Source: an uncultured Chloracidobacterium sp.
Lineage (GTDB): Bacteria; Acidobacteriota; Blastocatellia; Pyrinomonadales; Pyrinomonadaceae
Assembly: GCA_937941715.1 (NCBI GenBank)
Contig: CALDGX010000103.1
Location: 1-64,000 of the forward strand
Direction: 5' to 3'
Length of the DNA: 64,000 bases
In this document: piece by piece, positions 24,333 through 31,707 of the stretch
How positions within the stretch are numbered: the first letter of the stretch is position 1
Layout of the letters: every line of letters starts with the position of its first letter
Translations under genes and position numbers: made by a program
The notes under the pieces: model-generated
Told to the model about the DNA's origin: nothing
The model's input: only the letters and a program-made list of their open reading frames with translations
Databases searched by the model: none

Positions 24333-27304
24333 CTGACGGCTCGCTGTTCGTTGACCCGTGAGATCGGAAAGACGAGTTTGAAGGTCGTTCCCTGCCGGTT
24401 CTCGCTTCTCACCTCGATAGTGCCGGCGTGTTCCTGCACGATCCCGTACGAAACCGCCAGACCGAGGCCGGTCCCGTTACCGACGCCCTTGGTAGTAAAG
24501 AAGGGGTCGAATACCTTTTTCAGGTTTTCCTCAGGAATGCCTTCGCCCGTATCGGCTACCTCGACAATAACGCAGTCCTGATCATCAACGAATGTCCGGA
24601 GTGTGATGGTGCCGCCGGCGCCGTTCATCGCGTCGCGGGCGTTGAGGATCAGATTGGTGAAAACCTGTTGGAGCTTGCCGCCGCTACCGTTGATCGCCGG
24701 GAGCGGTTCGGCGTAGTCCTTGACCACCTCGACACTTGTCTTGCGAAGCTGCGGTTCAAGCAGCTGAAGCGTGTCATTCAGGAGCTTATTGAGCTGAATA
24801 TCGGTAAACTCGGTCGTGCTGCCGGCTCTGGAAAAATTGAGCAGATTGCCGACGATGTTTGAGGCGCGGTCGGTCTGACGCTGCATCTTTTGCAGCAGAG
24901 CATGTTTCGGGTCGGTCTCGGGGATCATTCCGAGCAGCATCTGCGTATAGCTCGACACGCCCGTCAGCGGAGTATTTACCTCGTGGGCCACGCCCGCCGC
25001 AAGCAGGCCGATACTTGAGAGTTTTTCGCTTTGCTGCAGCGTTTCTTCGAGCTTGACCCTCGAAGAGACGTTTTCGAGCACGATGATCGCCCCCGTCTGC
25101 TGGTTGGAGACCGAACGCAGCGGGGCGACCGCGACATTGAGTATCAACGAGCGGCCGGCGGCGTCATAGGTATGCAGCTTGTAGGCATTACGGATCTCAG
25201 TCAGGTGCCATCGCGACTTGCCAAGGATCGCTTCGAGATTGAGGGCGAAACTGCTGTCGAAAATGTCCTCGACAGCACGACCGACGACCTCCTCGCGGTC
25301 GCGGCCGATCATTTCTTCAAACGTCGAATTACAGCGGATAATCCGTCCGCTTTCGTCAACCGCCAAAAGTCCGACATTGACCGACTCGACGATCGACTCG
25401 TTAAATTCCTTCAAAAGTGCGAGTTCTTCGGCGTGCTTGTGCTGCTCTTCGTAAAGGCGGCTGTTATCGACGGCCACGGCGATATAGCCGGAAACGGTTC
25501 TGAGGATCTCGAGGTCCTCGGACGAGAGCAGCGAACCGTCGCTTGCCCGGCCGAGGCCGATGACGGCGACCATTTTGCCGCGGGCTACGCACGGTACGAA
25601 GTAGTGCAGCTCCTGCCTCACGATCAGAGCGGCGTGCCCGTTGCCGTTGATGCTCTCATTATCGATCTCCTGCGGATCGAGTTCATCGGCACGGACGATG
25701 CCTTTGCCCGCCGATTTTTTACGTATCATCGTCCGAAAATCGGCCGGGATCCGGTACTCTTCGCTGAGGCCGACGGCCTTGGCCAGACGGTAGTGCGAAT
25801 CGGCAGTTTCGTCTTCGAGAAAAACGGCGACCTTTTGTACGTCCAAAACCTGTTTCAGCCTTTCGATCAGTGCCTCAAGCAAAGGGTCGAGTGCCGTCGT
25901 CGCGGAAAGCGTCTTGCCGAAATCGAGCAGGCCTTGCCGCAGGTCGTATCGCTCACCGTAAAAGAATCGGTCCGCGCGTTCCTGCAGGAATTTCTTCAGA
26001 GGTTCGCTGACGAGCACGATGGCGCCCATTGCGATTATCGCGATCAGGGCACGCAGCGTGATCTCGGTCGTCGAGAGGTTGTTGCCGACCGCCAGGAACA
26101 CGAGCCCAAGTGCGACCGCACCGATCATCATCGCGATCGCGACCGTCGTCAGGGCATATACCAAAGCCCGACGGACAACGACATCGACGTCCATCAGACG
26201 GTACCGGACGACCGAGTGGCCAAAGCTGAGCGGGATCAGAGCCAGCGGCAGAGTGGTCAAACCGGTCGCAAAATTATCGTCAGCGATCTGTACGCCGAAA
26301 CGTGATACCAGTTGGACCGCAATTATCGGAATGACGGCCGCGACGGTTCCCCACATCGCCCATTTCAGCCGCTGCCGAACGACGATCTGATCGTTCTTAA
26401 AGAACCGCCAGATCAAAAATCCGGCGCCGATCGCGACACCGCCGATAAAGTGGAACAGCAAAAAGCGGTAGGCGTTACCAAACAGGTTCAGGCTGTCCGT
26501 CACCTTTGCCATCGCCTCGGCGATCGATGTTTGCGGGAACAAGGCCGGCACCAGTGAAAATACGAACAGCACCGCCGAAACCACTGTCGCCGGGACGTAA
26601 AGTGCGTATGTTTTCCAGCGTTGGTCGTCGAAGACCGTGCTTCGTACCGGATACCGGATACAGAAATGCAGGAACAGCGGCACAAATAGCGCGAACGCCA
26701 GGTCATCGAGCAGTCCCACGCCGAGGTCGAGGTCCTGGCCCGTGCCGATCGGCCGGTAAACATGAAAGACAAATGCCGCTAAACAGACCGTCGCGAAATG
26801 CAGGACGAAAGGCGATTGGCTGCCCTGTTTGAAAAGTACAAAGACACCGACTCCGAGCCAAAACACGCCGACGATCGACAAGAAGATGATCGACGGTGTC
26901 CAACGCGGTACCGCGTCGATGTGCCGCAGGTCGGCGAAGTAAAAGCTGTCGGCCGGAGCATATGAGGGCTTTTGATAAAAGTACGTAAGGTTGCCGTCGA
27001 CACCGGCCGCGTCGAGGTACATCTGGACATCGGCAACGGATGTGATCTCGTCCGTATTGTCATCAGCGTCAAGCCCGATACCGATCAGCCTGTCACCGAC
27101 GGCGATACCTGCCCGTGAACCGGCGAGGTCGGGCTTTACCGCCTGAGCGTAGATACCGCCGTCACGATAGACCCACGTCACGCCGTCGGTCGGCGGCAGC
27201 TTCTGAAAACCGCGTTGGGACAGATTCAGCAGTCCGCCGGCCACCAGCAGCACCGCCGATAGCAGCCATACCAGGCTCCAGCTTGTAAGGACTTTTCCCT
27301 TCAT
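24329..27304 (-). CDS. Large membrane histidine kinase: PDZ, membrane region, GAF, PAS, HisKA, HATPase
   Basis: 991 residues. In order: a first membrane helix (about 7-29), an exported PDZ-like segment (about 50-110: KPDLAGSRAGIAVGDRLIGIG), a block of membrane helices (about 135-445), GAF (about 465-610), PAS (about 635-745: NVGLLAVDESGRIIRCNSTFEEMIG), HisKA with His774 in AGVAHEVNTPLTG, and HATPase with EVADTGEGIPEENL and GTGLGLAVSYGI. The partner regulator is not adjacent. The kinase part resembles NtrB/ZraS types, which often drive sigma-54 activators. The stop overlaps that of the MFS gene. The ligand is unknown. Confidence 0.9.
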   Translation of the reverse strand: MKGKVLTSWSLVWLLSAVLLVAGGLLNLSQRGFQKLPPTDGVTWVYRDGGIYAQAVKPDLAGSRAGIAVGDRLIGIGLDADDNTDEITSVADVQMYLDAAGVDGNLTYFYQKPSYAPADSFYFADLRHIDAVPRWTPSIIFLSIVGVFWLGVGVFVLFKQGSQSPFVLHFATVCLAAFVFHVYRPIGTGQDLDLGVGLLDDLAFALFVPLFLHFCIRYPVRSTVFDDQRWKTYALYVPATVVSAVLFVFSLVPALFPQTSIAEAMAKVTDSLNLFGNAYRFLLFHFIGGVAIGAGFLIWRFFKNDQIVVRQRLKWAMWGTVAAVIPIIAVQLVSRFGVQIADDNFATGLTTLPLALIPLSFGHSVVRYRLMDVDVVVRRALVYALTTVAIAMMIGAVALGLVFLAVGNNLSTTEITLRALIAIIAMGAIVLVSEPLKKFLQERADRFFYGERYDLRQGLLDFGKTLSATTALDPLLEALIERLKQVLDVQKVAVFLEDETADSHYRLAKAVGLSEEYRIPADFRTMIRKKSAGKGIVRADELDPQEIDNESINGNGHAALIVRQELHYFVPCVARGKMVAVIGLGRASDGSLLSSEDLEILRTVSGYIAVAVDNSRLYEEQHKHAEELALLKEFNESIVESVNVGLLAVDESGRIIRCNSTFEEMIGRDREEVVGRAVEDIFDSSFALNLEAILGKSRWHLTEIRNAYKLHTYDAAGRSLILNVAVAPLRSVSNQQTGAIIVLENVSSRVKLEETLQQSEKLSSIGLLAAGVAHEVNTPLTGVSSYTQMLLGMIPETDPKHALLQKMQRQTDRASNIVGNLLNFSRAGSTTEFTDIQLNKLLNDTLQLLEPQLRKTSVEVVKDYAEPLPAINGSGGKLQQVFTNLILNARDAMNGAGGTITLRTFVDDQDCVIVEVADTGEGIPEENLKKVFDPFFTTKGVGNGTGLGLAVSYGIVQEHAGTIEVRSENRQGTTFKLVFPISRVNEQRAVS

Positions 27305-27324
27305 CTACCAACGACTACCAACGA
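27305..27324. repeat. Short tandem duplication upstream of the kinase gene
   Basis: ctaccaacga occurs twice head to tail directly before the kinase start codon. The remainder of the 277-base gap to 27581 is AT-richer noncoding sequence in which I see no convincing promoter, gene or stem-loop. Confidence 0.35.
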
Positions 27325-27581
27325 CAAACTTCACCAACAGTGTTTCAACGCAATCCTTGTTCCACTCAGAGAGTGTCAACTGATGCCCGATAAAACCGCG
27401 AAAGTACCAAATTACAACGGTTTTCCGGCAATATCGGCCGGGATCGCCAAAAAGCGCAATCTACAGTTTTTTGCTCAACTATCCAAGATTTTGGACAAGC
27501 AAAAAGCCAGTAGAAAATGAAATGTTCGCCCGGAAACCTAATAACCGAAGCGAACCGCTCATCCCCTCGCTGGCTCTAAAC

Positions 27582-29321
27582 CTAAAATCTGACCAATATA
27601 CCGCCGCGGAGCATCCGGCGTTGGCTATTGATCTTCAGCGACCCGAGGTCGCTGGATACACTGTTTTGAAGGTCGAACAGATTACGGGCGTCAACGATCG
27701 CCTCGGCCCGGAACGGCAGTCCGAGATTCGGCAGATTTTGCGTGACCATTACGCTCAAGCCCGGATCGTAAATTGCCAATTGGCCCTTGAACGGGTCAAT
27801 TGCGAAAACAGTGGCTTGCGAGGAGAGACGATACACGGTCTTCAGGCTCGTACCGGTTTTGAGGTCGGCGGCAACCTGGCCGAAAAACGACTGGAAGATC
27901 GCATTTTGAAAGATCTCTGACGGATCGCCTATTCCGTCCGGCGACAAACGCTGTCCGCTACCGATCGAATATCCGACCGCCGTGCTTAGAATTCCGGTCA
28001 ATCGCCGGTTGTAAACCAAACGCACGCCCTGCGAACGGCCCTGCTGATCTGCGACGATGCCGGCAAATGATTGATTGCCGAGCGTATCGAACGAAACGCT
28101 GTTGAGGCCTACGCCGCGTCCGAATGTCGTATCGACAAATGCGTTCGCCTCGATCGACGACCGGTTGTCCAGCACGCGTTCGACGCCGAATTCGAGACGG
28201 CTGCTGCGGTTCATACGCGGCTTGCCGCTTTCGACGACCAGGTCGTCAACAGACACCGGATCGCGGAAGATGACCGCGGCACCCTCGAGCTCGACCGCCC
28301 GGGCCCATGTCCGGTCCTCGGTCTGGGTCGTAAACGCGGTGCGTACGCGGGTCTTAGGGTTTACATCGAACTGCAGTCCCAATCGCGGCGAAAGTGAGAC
28401 ATCGTCACCGGCACCGACAAAACGTGAGTAATCTAGCCCGAAGACAAGGATGACGCCCTCGCGCACCTTCCACTCGTCGAGGGCCTGTATCGAGACCTGA
28501 CTCAGCTGTTTGCCTGATCCGGCGGTGACAAAACTGCCCAGATTTGTGAATGATCCGTTGAGTCGGACCTGATGGTCGGGGTTCGGCCTGAACTTGAACT
28601 CGGTCTCGACCCTTAGCGGGGCGGCCTTTCCGGCACCCAACTGGCCGGCGACGACCAGCTCAGCTGCGTCATTGACCGGGACGAGCGTGGCAAAATTGAC
28701 CCCGCCGAAAGCCCCGCGACGCGACTCGCCGAAATAGCTTTCGACGACACCGCTTGGACGCCGCCGCCCGACGGAACGTTCGTCGTCGGCCGATTCAGCC
28801 TCGGCAGCCGCGTTTTCGTCAACGGGTGCGTCACCCTCGGCGTTCTGATAGATCGAACGCTGGCTCTGTGCGGCACGGATCCGCCATTTCGAACTGTTGC
28901 GGTCGAGGCGCTTTTCGGGCAGTGTGTTGCCGCCGCCCGAACGCTCAAGCCTGAATCCGTAAACAGTATCCGAGGCCCGCGCAACCTGCACATCCGAGAG
29001 CGTTACCGGATTAAATCCCTGTGCGACGGCCAGAACGGTGTATGTGCCGGGCATTATCTTCGCCAGAAAACTGCCGTCCGAGGTCGATCTGACCTGTTTC
29101 AGCAGCTTTGACGTTCCGAGCCGGAAGATCGCAACGGTAGCGTCCGCGATCGGCGATCCGCCGTTGTCGCGAACTACTCCGCGGATTACACCCAGATTGC
29201 TTGACGCCTGAAGGCTCTCGACCTCGACCGACGCGCTAACGCTCGCCGTATTCGCAATAAATGCGAGCGCGGCGACAGACGCAGCTGTTAAGATCGATCT
29301 GAGTTTTCCTGTAAAGCCCAT
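27582..29321 (-). CDS. Exported carboxypeptidase-regulatory-like/outer-membrane barrel protein
   Basis: 579 residues. The signal peptide is followed by a carboxypeptidase-type regulatory Ig-like domain (about 45-130: GVIRGVVRDNGGSPIADATVAIFRLG, PGTYTVLAVAQGFNPV). A low-complexity linker rich in Ala, Glu and Ser leads into a beta-rich region of about 380 residues ending in RGGILVRF, with terminal Phe, as in TonB-dependent barrels. There is no recognisable plug domain, so it may be an outer-membrane barrel with an N-terminal regulatory domain rather than a classical receptor. ATG 29319-29321 fits the signal peptide; an earlier start adds 19 residues. The 277 bases between it and the kinase show only a short tandem repeat. 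Confidence 0.65.
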   Translation of the reverse strand: MGFTGKLRSILTAASVAALAFIANTASVSASVEVESLQASSNLGVIRGVVRDNGGSPIADATVAIFRLGTSKLLKQVRSTSDGSFLAKIMPGTYTVLAVAQGFNPVTLSDVQVARASDTVYGFRLERSGGGNTLPEKRLDRNSSKWRIRAAQSQRSIYQNAEGDAPVDENAAAEAESADDERSVGRRRPSGVVESYFGESRRGAFGGVNFATLVPVNDAAELVVAGQLGAGKAAPLRVETEFKFRPNPDHQVRLNGSFTNLGSFVTAGSGKQLSQVSIQALDEWKVREGVILVFGLDYSRFVGAGDDVSLSPRLGLQFDVNPKTRVRTAFTTQTEDRTWARAVELEGAAVIFRDPVSVDDLVVESGKPRMNRSSRLEFGVERVLDNRSSIEANAFVDTTFGRGVGLNSVSFDTLGNQSFAGIVADQQGRSQGVRLVYNRRLTGILSTAVGYSIGSGQRLSPDGIGDPSEIFQNAIFQSFFGQVAADLKTGTSLKTVYRLSSQATVFAIDPFKGQLAIYDPGLSVMVTQNLPNLGLPFRAEAIVDARNLFDLQNSVSSDLGSLKINSQRRMLRGGILVRF

Positions 29322-29421
29322 AACGAAAGCTATTTCAAGCAATTCAGGTATTTTGTTCGCAAAACGCAACCGTGTCAAGCATTCAGACTGTTAGCCCAAG
29401 ACCCTTAAGATGCTCTTTGCC

Positions 29422-29449
29422 TTGACAAAGTTTGCTCGTAGGCTAGAAT
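29422..29449 (+). promoter_or_regulatory. Promoter of tRNA-Ser(GCT)
   Basis: Perfect TTGACA (29422-29427), a 16-base spacer and TAGAAT (29444-29449, 5 of 6). Transcription would start near 29456, about 19 bases before the mature tRNA. Confidence 0.75.
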
Positions 29450-29474
29450 AAAAAGGTGCTTGAGAGGCACCAAC

Positions 29475-29565
29475 GGAGACGTGGCTGAGCGGCTGAAAGC
29501 GGCGGTTTGCTAAATCGTTGTAGTCTTAAAAACTACCACAGGTTCGAATCCTGTCGTCTCCGCCA
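29475..29565 (+). tRNA. tRNA-Ser (anticodon GCT)
   Basis: Type II tRNA. Acceptor GGAGACG (29475-29481) pairs with CGTCTCC (29555-29561), discriminator G, and CCA is encoded (29563-29565). The anticodon loop TTTGCTAAA gives GCT, reading AGC and AGU. The variable arm GTAGTCTTAAAAACTAC folds as a long stem, typical of serine tRNAs, and the T-loop is GGTTCGAATCC. Confidence 0.95.
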
Positions 29566-29575
29566 TTATTTTTCG

Positions 29576-29606
29576 AAAGCTACCAAAGACGCTATTTGGT
29601 AGCTTT
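29576..29606 (+). terminator. Rho-independent terminator of tRNA-Ser
   Basis: aaagctaccaaa (29576-29587) pairs with tttggtagcttt (29595-29606), a perfect 12-base stem with a 7-base loop, running into TTCCTGTTTTT. It starts 11 bases after the tRNA. Confidence 0.85.
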
Positions 29607-29624
29607 TCCTGTTTTTAACTATCA

Positions 29625-29654
29625 CTTTGCGTTCTCAGCATCTTTGCGTGAAAC
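29625..29654. repeat. Possible dispersed repeat before gltX
   Basis: ctttgcgttctcagc and ctttgcgtgaaac lie close together between the tRNA terminator and gltX. The duplicated ctttgcgt core resembles short intergenic repeats I have seen in unrelated bacterial genomes. With one copy in the window this is only a suggestion. Confidence 0.25.
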
Positions 29655-29663
29655 TATTTCGTT

Positions 29664-31166
29664 ATGACTGTACGCGTTAGATTTGCCCCGAGCCCGACCG
29701 GCTATCTTCATATCGGATCCGCCAGGACTGCACTATTCAACTACCTCTACGCACGTCACGTCGGCGGAAAGTTCCTGCTAAGGATCGAGGATACAGACCT
29801 GGCCCGTTCGACTGAGGAATCGACCCGGTCGATACTCGACGGCCTTGCCTGGCTCGAACTCAGCCACGACGAGGACATCGTGTTTCAATCCGACAACGCC
29901 GACAAGCACCGCGAAACCGCCCGCCGTTTACTGGCCGAAGGTAAAGCGTACCGCGATTTCACGGTGCGTGAGGCTCCGTCCGACGCTAACGTAAAGGACG
30001 CGATCAAGGACCGTGCTCGTGCCGCACAGGGCGAAAAAAACATGCGGGACAACCCGTTTCGTGACCTTTCAGAGGCAGAATCCGAGGCTCGTGCGGCCGC
30101 CGGCGAACCGTTCGCCATCAGGCTCAAGGTGCCGATGCACGGCCGAACGGCCTTTGACGACGCGGTTTATGGCATTCAGGAACGAAATTATGATGATACA
30201 GAGGATCTCGTGTTGCTCCGCTCGGACGGCCATCCGCTATACAATCTGGCGGTGGTCTGCGACGACATCGAGATGCAGATCACGCACGTCATTCGCGGAC
30301 AGGATCACCTGACCAATACGCACAAACAGGTGCTTATTTATGAGGCACTGGGCGTGACCCCGCCGACATTTGCCCATCTGCCGCTAATTATGGCACCGAA
30401 CAAGGGCAAGCTTTCAAAACGCAAGCACGGCGAGGTCGTATCGATGACCACCTACCGCGATGCCGGATTTTTGGCTGCCGCCTTCAGAAACTTCCTCGCA
30501 CTGCTCGGATGGTCGGCCGGCGAAGAGCAGGAGATCTATTCGCTCGACGAACTGATCGCAAAATTCTCGCTCGAAGGCATTCACCGCTCCAACGCCGTCT
30601 TTAACTTTCACGAGAGCGACCCGCGAAAATGGACCGACGACAAGGCGATATGGATGAATGCCGAATACATCCGCACGATGCCGTTCGAAGATCTTCTGCC
30701 GTTCATCAAACCGGAGCTAAAGGCCGCAAAACTCTGGCGGGACGAATACGATGACGACGAAAGGGAATGGTTCGAGAGCACTGTCAATCTTATCCGTCAG
30801 CGCTTTTTCACGCTGAAAGACTTCTCAAATCAGGGCCGTGCTTATTTCAGCGAGGACTTTGATTTTGACCCCGCGGCGATCGAAAAGAACCTGTCGAAAT
30901 ATCCGGATCTGAAAATGTGGCTGCCGGAGCTTGCAGAGCGTTTCGAAGCCGAATTCGATACGCTGCCTTACACCGAAGAGAACATCGAGACCGTCGTCAA
31001 AGCCTTTACGGAAGAAAAGGGCACAAAACTCGGCGTCATTATGAACGGAGCCCGCACATTGCTCACCGGCGTCGCAGTCGGTCCGTCGATGCTGTCGGTC
31101 TTCGAGACCATCGGGCTTGAAAGGACTATACTAAGACTGAGAAGTCAGATTGCGTGGAACGCCTAG
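29664..31166 (+). CDS. gltX: Glutamyl-tRNA synthetase
   Basis: 500 residues. It charges tRNA-Glu with glutamate. Class I signatures are present: the HIGH motif in PTGYLHIGSARTALFNYLYAR and the KMSKS-like KGKLSKRKHG. The region around RFAPSPTGYLHIGSART and the anticodon-binding C-terminal part are full length. ATG 29664 fits the family start (MTVRVRFAPSPTG). Whether it is discriminating, or also charges tRNA-Gln for GatCAB, cannot be read from sequence. A cupin gene follows after 48 bases. Confidence 0.96.
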   Translation: MTVRVRFAPSPTGYLHIGSARTALFNYLYARHVGGKFLLRIEDTDLARSTEESTRSILDGLAWLELSHDEDIVFQSDNADKHRETARRLLAEGKAYRDFTVREAPSDANVKDAIKDRARAAQGEKNMRDNPFRDLSEAESEARAAAGEPFAIRLKVPMHGRTAFDDAVYGIQERNYDDTEDLVLLRSDGHPLYNLAVVCDDIEMQITHVIRGQDHLTNTHKQVLIYEALGVTPPTFAHLPLIMAPNKGKLSKRKHGEVVSMTTYRDAGFLAAAFRNFLALLGWSAGEEQEIYSLDELIAKFSLEGIHRSNAVFNFHESDPRKWTDDKAIWMNAEYIRTMPFEDLLPFIKPELKAAKLWRDEYDDDEREWFESTVNLIRQRFFTLKDFSNQGRAYFSEDFDFDPAAIEKNLSKYPDLKMWLPELAERFEAEFDTLPYTEENIETVVKAFTEEKGTKLGVIMNGARTLLTGVAVGPSMLSVFETIGLERTILRLRSQIAWNA

Positions 31167-31214
31167 TCCGCGCTAAATGGGAACTTTGAAACTTACGCCC
31201 GAAACGGAGGATTT

Positions 31215-31631
31215 ATGAAAGGATTCAAGGCCAATATTGAGAAAGACACGGTTAAGAACAGGAATTTTCGGAAAGTTCTATACACGTCCGCACACTGCCA
31301 ATTAGTTTTGATGAGCCTCAAGCCGAAAGAGGAGATCGGGCTCGAGACACATCCGGACAACGATCAGTTCTTCAGATTTGAGGCCGGCCGCGGCCGTGTC
31401 GAGATCGACGGCAACAAGTATGTCGTCAAGGACGGCGATGCGGTCGTCATTCCGGCCGGTGCCAAGCACAACGTCATCAATACCTCGGCGACGGACGAGC
31501 TTAAGATGTACACGATATATTCGCCGCCGCACCACAAGGACCAGATCGTCCGAAAGACAAAGGCCGAGGCCGAAGCGAACGAAGAGGATTTTGACGGCAA
31601 GACGACCGAGAAGCTCAAGAAAAAGAAATAG
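31215..31631 (+). CDS. Small cupin-domain protein
   Basis: 138 residues, one cupin barrel. Motif 1 is ETHPDNDQFFRFEAGRGRVEIDG and motif 2 is DGDAVVIPAGAKHNVIN. The first-motif metal ligands are partly kept (E, H, Q/D), so metal binding is possible. The C-terminus is a Lys/Glu-rich tail ending KLKKKK. Cupins of this type include mannose-6-phosphate isomerase-like and binding proteins; substrate unknown. CGGAGG precedes the ATG. It lies between gltX and the CHAT protease gene and may be co-transcribed with either. Confidence 0.85.
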   Translation: MKGFKANIEKDTVKNRNFRKVLYTSAHCQLVLMSLKPKEEIGLETHPDNDQFFRFEAGRGRVEIDGNKYVVKDGDAVVIPAGAKHNVINTSATDELKMYTIYSPPHHKDQIVRKTKAEAEANEEDFDGKTTEKLKKKK

Positions 31632-31707
31632 CCCGGAACACCCGACAATTTTCGAAATATCTCTCATCGATCTGCATGATTCGCGGCCGGCTTGCGTTCT
31701 AAAGACT

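Noticed and set aside
25031..26305. 424-residue plus-strand open frame opposite the PDZ kinase
   Set aside because: Highly charged antisense shadow of the GAF, PAS and membrane-coding region of the kinase.
27471..27920. 149-residue plus-strand open frame between the kinase and barrel-protein genes
   Set aside because: Most of it is antisense to the 3' part of the barrel-protein gene, and it has no recognisable domain or ribosome site.
31378..31707. N-terminal extension of the CHAT gene to the first ATG
   Set aside because: It overlaps most of the cupin gene in another frame and is Arg/Ser/Thr-rich without homology; the signal peptide at 31708 is the better start.
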